The notes below the pieces were generated by a model that did not search any database, was not told the DNA's origin, and saw only the letters and a program-made list of their open reading frames with translations. The translations under genes and the position numbers were made by a program. From NCBI GenBank assembly GCA_001875255.1, contig MJAN01000011.1, positions 16,738-80,737 of the forward strand: DNA of 64,000 nucleotides, written 5' to 3'. Of this stretch, positions 30,940 to 41,011 are shown in pieces. This stretch comes from Candidatus Sabulitectum silens (lineage in GTDB: Bacteria > Fermentibacterota > Fermentibacteria > Fermentibacterales > JCC-6). The first letter of the stretch is position 1; each line of letters starts with the position of its first letter.

Positions 30940-31482
30940 TCAACTGTTCAGGATGGAAAGCTCTGTGAATGCACTTCGCCATGCCAGCACCTTCTGCTGA
31001 AAGCCCATTCTGAAGAAGGCCGGGGAGGGCGACGGCAGGCAAACCAGTCCGAGGTTCGGCGGATGCTCGAACCGGCTCTTAAAAACTGTCATTACGCCCT
31101 TCCCGGTGAAGAGCACCGTGTCCACCGGGTTCTCCAGGAGAATACGCCGGACCGCTTCGGTGTTGTAGACCCTTTTGACAAGGCTGCTGTCCAGGCTGGA
31201 TCCCCTTTTCCTCTCGCATGAGAGTATTACATCGGTAATCGCCATGTTCAGTTCCCGAAAGAGCCCCTTCTTCCCTTCAATACCGGAAAGGTCATGGGAC
31301 GGGAAGAGTTCCCCCATTATCGGCCAGAACTGGTTCCGGGGGGCTCCGTAGTACCAGTCATTAACCGGGGGATCCTCTCCTGTGGAACGGCTGCCGGGAA
31401 AGGAGCCCAGCAGAAGGAACCTGCACCCTTCAGGGACGAAGGGCTGGAAGGGATGGATAACAGTGACGGCTTTCTTTTCCAT
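30940..31482 (-). CDS. DNA-deoxyinosine glycosylase (uracil-DNA glycosylase superfamily)
   Basis: 180 residues, intact. HPFQPFVPEGCRFLLLGSFPGSRS and DWYYGAPRNQFWPIMGELF are typical of the hypoxanthine-DNA glycosylase family, with LLGSFPG as motif 1; TDVILSCERKRGSSLD and a LPSPSPAF motif 2 follow. It removes deaminated adenine (hypoxanthine) from DNA. Start ATG 31482 is chosen because the homologous part begins a few residues later; the ribosome site is weak. It diverges from corA. Confidence 0.85.
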   Translation of the reverse strand: MEKKAVTVIHPFQPFVPEGCRFLLLGSFPGSRSTGEDPPVNDWYYGAPRNQFWPIMGELFPSHDLSGIEGKKGLFRELNMAITDVILSCERKRGSSLDSSLVKRVYNTEAVRRILLENPVDTVLFTGKGVMTVFKSRFEHPPNLGLVCLPSPSPAFFRMGFQQKVLAWRSAFTELSILNS

Positions 31483-31535
31483 GGATGCCAATATATTATC
31501 TTCCGGGAGGGTGTAATACCGGAGGGAGAAGAGCA

Positions 31536-32607
31536 GTGAAGGACAGCAGCCTAAGAACCTCAGCCATGGCGGCCCAGGCGGGTCTTCCCCCGGGCAGCGC
31601 GGTGTTCGTGGGAAGCAGGAAGATGGATACATCTTCCATCGACATCATTTCCTACAACGAAGAAATCGTTGCAGAGGAGAAGGACTGCCCGCTGGAAAGG
31701 GCACTGGAGCCGGCGGAGGATGGCTCTGTCACCTGGATCAACATTACTGGAATACACGACACCGAGCTGATCGACGCTATCGGCCGGCGGTTCGGGCTGC
31801 ACCCCTTACAAGGGAGGACATAGTCAACACCGGCCAGCGCCCGAAGGCGGAAGAGTTCCCGGAATACATCTACCTTGTCCTCAAGATGATGACCTACAGC
31901 GAAACCAGTCGGGACATCGATGTGGAGCACGTCAGCCTGGTCCTCGGCGGGGGGTTCGTGCTCTCCTTTCAGGAAAGGCTCGGCGATGTCTTCGACCCTG
32001 TCAGGGCAAGGATCAGGACAGCCTCGGGAAGGATAAGGGGCAAGGGGGCGGACTATCTGGCATACGCCCTGATGGACTCTGTTGTGGATAACTACTTCGT
32101 GGCCCTGGAGGCCATAGGCGAGTATGTGGAAGAGCTCGACGACACCATCGTATCAGCTCCGGAACCGGACCACATGAAGGAGATCCACAGGCTGAAAAGG
32201 GTGGTCCTCTCCCTCAGAAAAGCCGTATGGCCCTCCGGGAGGAGATAAGCTCCATAGAGAAAACCGGGTCCACACTTGTTGCCCCGGACACCTTCACCTT
32301 CCTCCGGGACCTCTATGACCACACCATACAGGTTATCGACATAGTCGAGACCCAGCGGGACCTTCTGGGGGGTATGCACGACACATACCTGACCACCGTA
32401 AGCAACCGCATGAACGACATAATGAAGGTGCTCACCATAATCGCCACCATTTTCATTCCCCTCACCTTCGTTGCAGGTGTCTACGGCATGAACTTCCACC
32501 ACATGCCGGAGCTGGCATACCCCTGGGCGTATCCCGCGGTACTCGTTCTGATGGTTATCATAGCCCTGGTAATGCTGTTTTACTTCAAGAGAAAGAAGTG
32601 GTTGTAG
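31536..32607 (+). CDS. corA: CorA-type Mg2+/Co2+ transporter (frameshifted)
   Basis: About 357 residues from GTG 31536 behind GGAGGG, with slips near 31805 and 32232. N-terminal cytoplasmic domain (WINITGIHDTELIDAIGRRFGLHPL), a long stalk helix (EYVEELDDTIVS, MKEIHRLKRVVLSLRKA), then two membrane spans with the YGMNF selectivity motif between them and a basic end (KRKKWL). It takes up Mg2+ as a pentamer. Confidence 0.92.
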
Positions 32608-32619
32608 GCGAACGCCGTT

Positions 32620-34422
32620 ATGAACCTTGAACTCATTCAGACCCTTGGTATACTCACCATTGCCGTGGTGCTGTTCCTGTCTGAAAACTCAGACCTGACC
32701 TCATCGCCATGCTTACCGCTGTGCTCCTGGCGGCCTCGGGAATACTCACCGCGGCGGAATCCTTCTCCGGGTTCAGCAGCAACGCTGTGATCATAATAAT
32801 CTCGGTCTTCATCCTTGCAGAGGGGCTGGCCCGGGCCGGTGTCTCCGAATCGGTGGCCAGGCTCATCCTCCGACTGGGGGGAAAAAGGGAAGGTACCCTT
32901 GTGGCCCTTTTCATGGCGGCGGGGGAATGCTGTCCCTTGTAATAAACAACATCGCCGCTGCTGCGGTGCTGATCCCATCGGCGGGCTCCGCGGCGGAGAA
33001 ATCGAATTTTCCCGTGTCCAAGCTCCTGATGCCCCTGGTCTTCGCCACCATCATGGGGGGAATGGCAACCCTTCTCACCACCATGAACATAGTTGTGGGG
33101 GCCGTGTTCGAGGAAAGCGGGCTGCCGGGCTTCGGCCTTCTGGACTTCCTACCGGTGGGGATACCGATACTGGTGGCGGGGATCCTTTACATGGTTCTCT
33201 GGGGCAGGTTCCGCCTTCCGGTCAGGTCGAACCCCGACGAAAACCTCGGACACTGCCCCACTGGCAAGCTCTTCGGCCTCTACAACATGAACGAGCTCTT
33301 CTTCAAAGCCCGGATTCCCAGGGGCTCCTATCTCATTGGTAAAAAGCTCAGTCAGAGCACCCTCAGGGAAGACTTCCGGCTGAGCCTCATAGCTGTGTTC
33401 AGGCATGGCGAGAAGCTGCCTGTACTGGATTCCGACACCGTTCTAAGGGAGGGGGACATACTCACGCTGAAGGGCAGGGCGAAGGAATTCGCCGAGATGG
33501 ACCGGGAACCAAGGCTGGAGATACTTGAGGACTCCTGCCTCACCCCCTCCGATGTGGAAACGAGCGAGGGCATCCTCGCCGAGGTGATGCTCTCCCCCAG
33601 GTCAAGCCTCATAGGCTCCACCCTCAGGGATGTGATGTTCAGGCAGAAGTACGGTATGAACGTCATAGCCATCTGGAGGGGGAACGAGCCCATAAGGAGG
33701 GACATCCGTAAGATGAAGCTGATGTACGGAGACGCCTGATGGGCATCATACCCCCCAGAAAGCTCAGCCTGCTCTCCGACAGCCCGGACCTCATCCCCGT
33801 CACTTCACAGCCGGGGAGGGTCATATCAGCGAAGAAGGCCCCATGGGCGGTTCTTATACTCCTGGCGGCGCTCTTCACCATCATATTCACCGGCCTGCCC
33901 ATGTCCCAGGTGCTCTTTGCCGGGGCGGTGCTTATGCTGCTTTCAGGAATGATCTCAATGGAACAGGCCTACCGGGCCATCGACTGGAAGGCGATCTTCC
34001 TGGTGGCGGGAATGCTTCCCATGGCACTGGCGATGCAGAAGTCCGGCCTGGCCGGTGAGGCCTCCTCACTGCTTACCGGTGCAGTGGGGGACGGAGCCCC
34101 CATCATTACCGTGGGCATACTCTTCCTCTTCTCAGCCATGCTCACCCAGGCGGTGAGCGGAGCGGCGGTGGCCGCCATAATGGCCCCCATTGCGGTGGCC
34201 CTGGCACAGGTGTCCCCTGCCCCGCCGGCGGCGCTGGCCATGGCGGTGGCCCTGGGCTCTTCCATGGCCTTCCTTACCCCCCTGGGCCATCCGGTGAACA
34301 TCCTTGTAATGGGCGCCGGGGGCTACCGCTTCAGCGACTACCGGAGGGTGGGCTGGCCCCTCTTCGTGATAATCACAATTGTGGTGCTCGCCGTTTTCAC
34401 ACTGAGATGGAACCTGCTCTGA
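32620..34422 (+). CDS. SLC13/DASS-type permease with TrkA-C domains (frameshifted)
   Basis: About 600 residues, slips near 32695, 32925 and 33740. Two membrane halves flank two cytoplasmic TrkA-C (RCK_C) domains. The first half has NNIAAAAVLIPSA; the TrkA-C parts show IPRGSYLIGKKLSQSTLREDF, VLREGDILTLKGRA and SPRSSLIGSTLRDVMFRQKY; the second half ends with FLTPLGHPVNILVMGAGGYR, the substrate-site motif of the family. It probably moves sulfate, dicarboxylate or a similar anion with Na+. It starts 13 bases after corA. Confidence 0.85.
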
Positions 34423-34425
34423 GTT

Positions 34426-36305
34426 CTACCTGACCACGGCGAATTTACCCGTTCTCACCCCCTGATTACCGGAGATAACCAGGAAGTACATGCCGCTGCC
34501 CAGGGATGAGCAGTCGATGGACAGTGTGTTCATACCTGCTGAGAACTCCCGGCCGGGGTACTGGGCAACTGTCCTTCCCGCGAGATCATACACGGCGATG
34601 GACCCCGGGGAGGGCTGAGCCGCCATGAAGCCAACCGAAAGAAAGCCTCCGGGAAGTGGGTTCGGACTCAGGTTCAAACCGGCGAAGGAAGGCATTTCTC
34701 CCTCTGAAAGGCCCAGACCCTGGCCCCAGGCCCCCTCTCTGTAGTAGGCGTCAAGAAGAAGGTCGGCATTCCGCCTGAGGCCCTCGAGCCCCCTGCCTAT
34801 GACCCAGCCGCCCACTATGTGCAGTTCGTCGCCGTCCTCCAGGGTGCAGATCCGGTGGAGATAAGGAAACGGTAGTCGAAAACGGGATAACCAAGGTTCA
34901 TGGGATTGTCGTAGACTATGGGGAAGGGGCCGGGATTATCGAACTGGACGGCTTCAGGAGTGTTGGGGTTGCCGTACCAGTCATCCATGTAAGCGGGGCC
35001 GCTCTTGTGGGGTATCCCGTCGGGATCAAGGCCCCAGGTGAAGTCGTAGACCTCGGGGTCGGTCCCCGGGTCGGACTCCCAGTTCCACCACATGTGGGCC
35101 AGGGGAATGGGGTATCCGTAAACATCGGCGGGTCTTTCCACGGTCTGGTCCTGTTTCACCACAAAGAAGTCTATCATTCTCCATCCTATGAAGCCGTTGC
35201 AGGGGTATTCCAGCTCCTGTTCCCCGGAGTCGTCGTCGGAGGAGCCCGGAGAATCGCCGTCCCACATGTAGCTGAGGTTCCGGGGCACCACGAGGTAGGT
35301 GGTATCCCCGACGACATGGGTGTAGTGGAAGATGGGCATTCCCTCAGAAAACAGCTCGATGCCGGTTTCCGGGTCGGTTATGTAGAGGGTGTCTGCCCCG
35401 ATGACTTTTGCAAGAATGGTGAAATGATCGCTCACGCCGTTCTCATCGGTGTCGTTGTCGGGTATGCCGTCGGCGCCGTAATAGTTGTAGTGATACCAGA
35501 TGTTGTCGGGGTCATCGGGCTGAAGTGGGCTGTCCGGGTTCTGCTGGTATGTATAGTCGTCCTGGGTGCTTGCCGGGGTTCCGTCGGCGAAGAGGAACTC
35601 AAAATCGTTTTCCCCGTCGGCCCAGATGGCGTGGCCGTCGTAATACACCAGGTCGTCGATGGCGCATTCCAGGATGTCCGCTGTGGCCACATCGCAGTCC
35701 CCCCTCAGGGCAGCCACGAACCCCTCCAGGGGAACCCCGGGATTGCCGTGCTGGCTGTGATGGGTGACTATCATCTCCGTGGCCATTATCTCATCATAGC
35801 CCCCGGCCTCCCAGGACAGGTTCCTTACGGAGACCATCACCCCGTAGGGATCGTTGACATGGGATGATCCGGTGTTCCAGTCGTCAGCGGAGTACCAGCT
35901 TTCCTCGGAGGCGGTGGGCCCCGGGGACTGATATGTCATGGGAAAACCCTCGCTGGGCCAGAACTCCCAGTCGCCGTAGTCGGAAATGCTTGCCCATTTT
36001 GCCGCGGTACCCGGTTGGGTTGATGTGATCTGGCCGTAGCAGGAGGTGAAGAGTGAAGCCAGCCAGAGGTAATCGCTTCCACTGCCTGCGGGCCATTCCA
36101 TGCCGGGAAAGTTGCTGTCAGGGTCGCCCCATGTAAGGTTATTGAGAACCCCGCAGTTAAGGTCGGAAAGGCTGTGAACCGCCCACTCGAGGTCGGGCCT
36201 TTCATCGGTGGCGCCGGGGAGGGAACCGGCCTCCCGAAGGGATCCCGCCATGGCGGGAACAGCACTCAAAAGAACTATCAGCAGGAAACATCTGAATAAA
36301 ATCAT
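34426..36305 (-). CDS. Secreted protein with C-terminal sorting-type domain (frameshifted)
   Basis: About 625 residues, one slip near 34840. ATG 36305 begins a clear signal peptide (ILFRCFLLIVLLSAVPAMA), and the promoter at 36349-36377 rules out the farther ATG. The mature part is rich in Asp, Trp, Tyr and Gly (WGDPDSNFPGMEWPAG, DENGVSDHFTILAKV, YMWDGDSPGSSDDDSGEQE), with several Asp clusters that may bind Ca2+. The end is a classic type A sorting module: LSPNPLPGGFLSVGF, IAVYDLAGRTVAQYPG and GSGMYFLVISGNQGVRTGKF. Such domains direct export by the type 9 system or anchor to the surface. Catalytic function not recognised. Confidence 0.75.
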
Positions 36306-36348
36306 CAGAAAACCCCCATTCTTTAAATAACCATCGGTTACCGCATCA

Positions 36349-36377
36349 AGTATCATTCCATCAGATCTGAGTGTCAA
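36349..36377 (-). promoter_or_regulatory. Sigma-70 type promoter of the secreted protein gene
   Basis: Minus strand TTGACA (36377-36372), 17-base spacer, GATACT (36354-36349). It is the same -35/-10 pair and spacing as at 26495. The leader would be about 35 bases. Confidence 0.75.
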
Positions 36378-36435
36378 TATACTTGATTACGCGTGTAATT
36401 TTATATGCAAAAGGTATTCTATTCAGGTGGCCGTT

Positions 36436-37105
36436 TCAGCTCAGGTAGAGCAGATACACCGCCATTATTGCCAGGTCGATGAAGACATGGGTAACCACGG
36501 GTAGAAGCAGGGAACCGGTGCGTATCCTTATCCTCCCCCAGACCATTCCGGCGAAGAAGATGGACACAACTGAAACCGCGGCATAGGGAAGGGAGAACAG
36601 GATGCCTGTGGTAATTCCATGATATGAGGCGTAGAAAAGGGAAGAAATGACAAGGGCACTCCGGGGAGGAACCTGTGCCATGAGTCTTCGCAGGGCATAG
36701 CCCCTCCAGAAGAACTCCTCAAGAAAACCATTGCCGATAACCATCATGGAAACGAACAGGATGGGATGTATCCGGAGAACTCTCCACATGGAAAGTGTTT
36801 GAGAAACCTCCCCGGCTTCCCATATGCGCCCCTGAGCAGCGCAAAAAACCGAACACCACCGCAAAGGAAGCCATGCCCCACAGAAGGGCGGGCAAAACTC
36901 CCCCGGTGGCAGGGACCAGCCCCAGGCTCCGAAGATAATCCCGGGGCTTCTCCCTGTGGACCGCCATGTGCAGAAGGGGCACCATCAGGCACACCCCGCC
37001 GTGGAATAGAAGGAATGTTGCGCCTATGCTCCGAAAAAGAAGCAGCCCGGCTGACACCGCCGCGGGGGCCAGTGCCATGACCGCCAGAGTGCCGGGTGAA
37101 GCCAT
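36436..37105 (-). CDS. CPBP family intramembrane metalloprotease (frameshifted)
   Basis: About 222 residues after a slip near 36840. Six or seven membrane spans. GNGFLEEFFWRGYALRRL contains the EE-x3-R motif, FYASYHGI the F-x3-H motif, and THVFIDLAIM the H-x3-D motif: the metal-binding and catalytic set of CAAX-type proteases (Abi/CPBP). These cleave within the membrane, with roles in prenyl-protein processing or bacteriocin self-immunity. Target unknown. Confidence 0.85.
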
Positions 37106-37126
37106 CAGAAGGTCACCACGGGGGGC

Positions 37127-37597
37127 TCACAGTTTTTTGAACATACTGGTCATGTAGGGTATGAACCCCATCTTTTCCCAGAAGGCGGTGGATACTTCGT
37201 TGGCGTTAAGCAGCCTCATCTCCATCCTTGTAAGTCCCCTGTCCAGAAACCACCGGCGGGCTTCCTCCACCATCGCCTCACCTATACCCTGTCTTCTGAA
37301 TCCGGCGCTGACGGCGGCGTCGCTGATCATCCCATAGTTCTTCTCAATGAAAACCGGAGGATAATGGGCCACACCGGCCAGCAGGTATCCGGCGATGACT
37401 CCGCCTGTCTCGGCAACGAAGAGAATTGAATCAGGGCTTTCGAGCCTTTCCTTCAGGTGATTCAGGAAGTTGTCCCCGCCATCGGGGGACCTGGTGAACA
37501 GCGGATCTATCTCTCCGTGGAAATCCATGAGCTCCCTCCAGAGCTCAAGAACTGCTGGAAGGTCCTTCTCATAAGCCCTTCTTACCACCGGCGCCAT
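37127..37597 (-). CDS. GNAT family N-acetyltransferase
   Basis: 156 residues, intact. Acetyl-CoA binding motif A is SDAAVSAGFRRQGIGEAMVEEA (R-x2-G-x-G/A), followed by MEMRLLNANEVSTAFWEKMGF, the typical end. The N-terminus (VVRRAYEKDLPAVLELWRELM) is also standard. Substrate unknown. It starts one base before the M28 stop, so the peptidase and GNAT genes are probably co-transcribed. Confidence 0.9.
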   Translation of the reverse strand: MAPVVRRAYEKDLPAVLELWRELMDFHGEIDPLFTRSPDGGDNFLNHLKERLESPDSILFVAETGGVIAGYLLAGVAHYPPVFIEKNYGMISDAAVSAGFRRQGIGEAMVEEARRWFLDRGLTRMEMRLLNANEVSTAFWEKMGFIPYMTSMFKKL

Positions 37598-38841
37598 CTA
37601 TCCTTCTCCCCGGATGCTTCTGGCCAGGGCGGCGATGAAGCTATGAAGGGCCACCGCAGCCCCCGCCACCCTGCGGGTATCCACGATTCCGGGATGGTCC
37701 CTTTCGGTGTGTGTGATGTCCTGGGTCTCCATGTTGTCGATGAACCACTTCGAGGAAACCGCCAGGGCCGGTCTTCCGTACTGAAGGAAAATGCTGTGAT
37801 CCCCCTGGGGCCACCGGGGGCCCTGGACGATGTCGGAATGCCCGGCCATGACCTCCCTGAGCATCCCCTCCATGGGCCCGGGAAGATCGAAGAGGGAGAA
37901 GGCGGTCTTGCCGGTGTTCAAGCCAGCGCCGTCTATGTTGATGTTCAGCAGTATGTCATCGAAGGTGGAGCCGAACCTGTCGATGTAGTCCATCTGGCCC
38001 GGCACTGAATAGTAGTCCTCCCCGTTGAAGGCACCAGCTCCAGCGCAGGCGTTCCGGTATGATCCCCAAGCAGCTCCGCCAGAAGAAGGAGTACGGTTAC
38101 ACCTGTGGCGTTGTCTATCGCCCCGGGGGTTCCCTTTTTGGCGTCTATGTGGGCGGTTATCACCACCCTTCCCCGGGCGGGGTCTCCCCTTCGGGCAATA
38201 ATGTTCCATGCCTGGGCGGGGATCCTTCTGCAGGGGGAAAAAAGCCTGCAGGTTCCCGGCGGGGTTTCCAGAAGCCTTCTCCCCTCCTCTTCGGTGATGA
38301 ACACAGAGGGAACATCGAAGTCTCCGTCTTCGAACATGGGAAAGGGGTAAGCCCCGCCGGCCAGGGCTGAATTCCTTCCGGTTGCGGTGACAACCGCCCG
38401 GGGAGCAAGCTCCTCGATCCGGGAACGTATCCTGTGGTGAAGGGGCGGATTGTAGAAGCGGAAGTTCTTCGGCATTATCTGCTCCCGGGCTATCTCCCCG
38501 TGGAGGAAAAGCAGCCCGGGGCATGAGGGAAGCAGTTCCAGCTCTTCCACGGTGGACACCGGCACTATGGCCCCTTCGGTGTCACAGCCCATGGAGTAGG
38601 GGGAGGGAAAGGCTGTGAAGCTCTTTCCCCCGGATTCAAGGGTAACCGGCGCGCCCTCCCAGTCCACAACGGAAAGCCTGTGGGATTCAACCTCCCACCC
38701 CAGTTCCTCCACCCTGTCCCTGAACCACGCGGTTGCCCTGAGGTTTCCAGGACTGCCCACGGAACGGTTGCCGAATTCGCTGCAGAGAGTTTTAAGACAG
38801 TACTCCGCACCCTCCAGAAGCTCCGGGTATTCTCTCATCAT
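37598..38841 (-). CDS. M28 family zinc aminopeptidase (frameshifted)
   Basis: About 415 residues; slip near 38045. A PA-like inserted domain (GAIVPVSTVEELELLPSC, LLFLHGEI) precedes ITAHIDAKKGTPGAIDNATGV, which carries the first zinc histidine, the bridging Asp and the A-x-DN motif. NINIDGAG and a late GDHSIFLQYGRPAL supply further ligand regions. No signal peptide, so it is probably cytoplasmic. It releases N-terminal amino acids from peptides. GGAGGA precedes the ATG pair at 38841/38838. Confidence 0.88.
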
Positions 38842-39054
38842 TCCTCCGAGTCAGTTATCTCTACTCACCCTTCCAAAATGTAGGGCAAGGACAATGCCAG
38901 TTGACAGGGCGCCCGGGGAAGCCGCCAGGGTCTCCCGGCTCCAATCCACACGGAACTGAGTATTTTATCATATTAAACTCCCGGAGGAAAAGGGCAGTGC
39001 GGTTATCCCTGATTCCCGGGGTAACTCCAATGGATAGAACACAGGAGCGGCTGG

Positions 39055-40331
39055 ATGGTTGAAAAGGGTTCCGAAGCAGTGGACAGGGACTGGTACTCCC
39101 TGGACAACGCAGCGAAGATATACCCCGCCACCGCCTCCAGGGAGTCCCCTGCGGAGTTCCGCCTGGCCTTCACCCTGGAGGAACCGGTAAGGCTTCTGTG
39201 GCTACGGAACGCCGCAGAGAGGATAATGCCCAGGTTCCCCTACTATCAGGTCTACCTGAGAAAAGGGTTCTTCTGGTATTATCTTCAGAGGGAGGCCTTC
39301 ATACCGGAGATCGAGCCAATGGGGAAAACCCCAATGGGGATCCCGTCGGAAACCGGGCATTCCTCCCCCCTGCTTCGAATAAGCGCCGCCGGGGCAACGG
39401 TGGCGGTGGACTTTTCCCACATCCTCACCGACGGAACCGGCGGGATAGCCTTCCTGATGGCACTTGCCGCGGAATACCTTCTTCAGGCGGGGCTTATCGG
39501 GGAAACCCCGAAGGGGGTGATGAAGCCCGGGGACGAGCCTTCACCGGAGGAGTTCGAAGACGCCCACAAAAGGTACTTCCCCAGTGAATCAATGTCCCCG
39601 GAGGGAATGAGACCCGCCTGGCATCAGCCCGGGGTCATAATGAAACAGGGCAGAATAAAAATACTGTCCGGCTCCATGCCGGTGGAGGAGGTCCACTCCC
39701 TGGCGGGGAAAACGGGGGTATCCATTACCGAGTACCTGGCCGCTCTCTACATCCACTGCCTGGCTGAAATGCACACCGGCGCGGGAAGAAGGATCATAAG
39801 GCTTGAGATACCCCTGGACATGCGCCGGGTTTTCCCTTCGAACACCATGAGGAATTTTTCCCTCTATCTCAGCCCGGAGATCGACCTGGAGCTGGGAGAG
39901 TGGACATTCACCGAGATCGCCACGGAGATACATCACCGGATGGGGCTTCTGAAGACCGGCAAGCAGCTGGGCAGGCAGCTCCACAGGAACGTGGGTTCCG
40001 AGTACAATCCCTGGTGAGATACCTGCCGAGGTTCCTGAAGGACATGGTGCTCTCCGCCTTTTACTCAAGGCTCGGGGAGGGGCTTCATTCAGGTGTGCTC
40101 TCCAACCTGGGAAGGGTTCCTGTTCCCGAAGCCATGGCGGAACACATTCATGCCCTGCACCTGCACATTACTCCAAACCATGTGATGAAAAAGAGCTGCG
40201 CGGTCCTCTCCTACAGAGGAATGCTCAATATTACCTTCGCCGGGGTGGTTGAGGAAACCAGCCTGGAGAAGCTCTTCTTCGGCTTTCTGGCGGAAAAAGG
40301 GGTCCATGTGACCGTGAGGGAGGAAAAGTGA
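39055..40331 (+). CDS. Condensation/alcohol acetyltransferase-like protein (frameshifted)
   Basis: About 425 residues; slip near 40010. DFSHILTDGTGGIAFLMALA holds an H-x3-DG catalytic motif of the condensation/acetyltransferase fold, and LEIPLDMRRVFPSNTMRNFS matches the later 'D-x-R' latch. HSGVLSNLGRVPVP is near the end. The family transfers acyl groups to hydroxyl or amino acceptors. An AGGAG site lies seven bases before ATG 39055. Followed with a four-base overlap by DUF6320, its usual partner. It probably esterifies a lipid or alcohol, which is inference. Confidence 0.78.
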
Positions 40332-40975
40332 CACCGATCTGCGACGAATGCGGAATCAGGTATGAGGATGACCAGGCCGAATGTCCACTCTGCGCCAGGA
40401 GATCACCGCCCCAAAGGGGAAGCATTCCCGAAGCGCATTCCGCCAGGCACTTCAGGGAGGTAATAACCTTCACCGCCTTTTCCGCCGGTCTTCTTACCTT
40501 CATCACAGATCTCGCCTACTCAGGCTCCCCGGGCTGGTCCAGAATACCTCTGCTTTCCCTTGGCTACGCATGGCTGACCATGTTCCTGCTGTCGCTTGCC
40601 AGAAGAGCCAAGTACCTCCAGGTGATGGTTGCCTGGGTATCCACCGGGGGATACCTCTACTTCCTCAGCGGTCTCACAGGCGGGGAAGGGTGGTTCTACC
40701 CCACGGCCATTTCCATGGTTGCCGCGGCGGCTGTGATCTCCCTTCTGGTCACTGCTGTCATAAGGCTCTTCCATATGTCCTTCCCGGGCAGGGTCTCAAC
40801 GGGGCTTGTCGGGGTGGCGCTGCTTACGGTGTGCATAGACCTTATCCTCACCCCGGGGGTAAGCTGGTCGCTGATAACCGCCGCCGGGACAGTTCCGGTC
40901 ACGGTGTTCATTGCCGGGCTTGAGAAACGGCTCAGGAACAGGGGTTCCAGCCTGGAGAAGTATTTCCACACATAG
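40328..40975 (+). CDS. DUF6320 zinc-ribbon membrane protein
   Basis: 215 residues, intact, GTG start at 40328 inside the stop of the acyltransferase (GTGA). N-terminal zinc ribbon CDECGIRYEDDQAECPLC, then six predicted membrane spans and a short basic tail. DUF6320 proteins typically sit beside condensation-type alcohol acetyltransferases; they may hold the enzyme at the membrane or move its product. Function not established. Confidence 0.8.
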   Translation: MTPICDECGIRYEDDQAECPLCARRSPPQRGSIPEAHSARHFREVITFTAFSAGLLTFITDLAYSGSPGWSRIPLLSLGYAWLTMFLLSLARRAKYLQVMVAWVSTGGYLYFLSGLTGGEGWFYPTAISMVAAAAVISLLVTAVIRLFHMSFPGRVSTGLVGVALLTVCIDLILTPGVSWSLITAAGTVPVTVFIAGLEKRLRNRGSSLEKYFHT

Positions 40976-41011
40976 GAACTCCCCTATCGATCTTCCGGAA
41001 AGGGAAACTGC

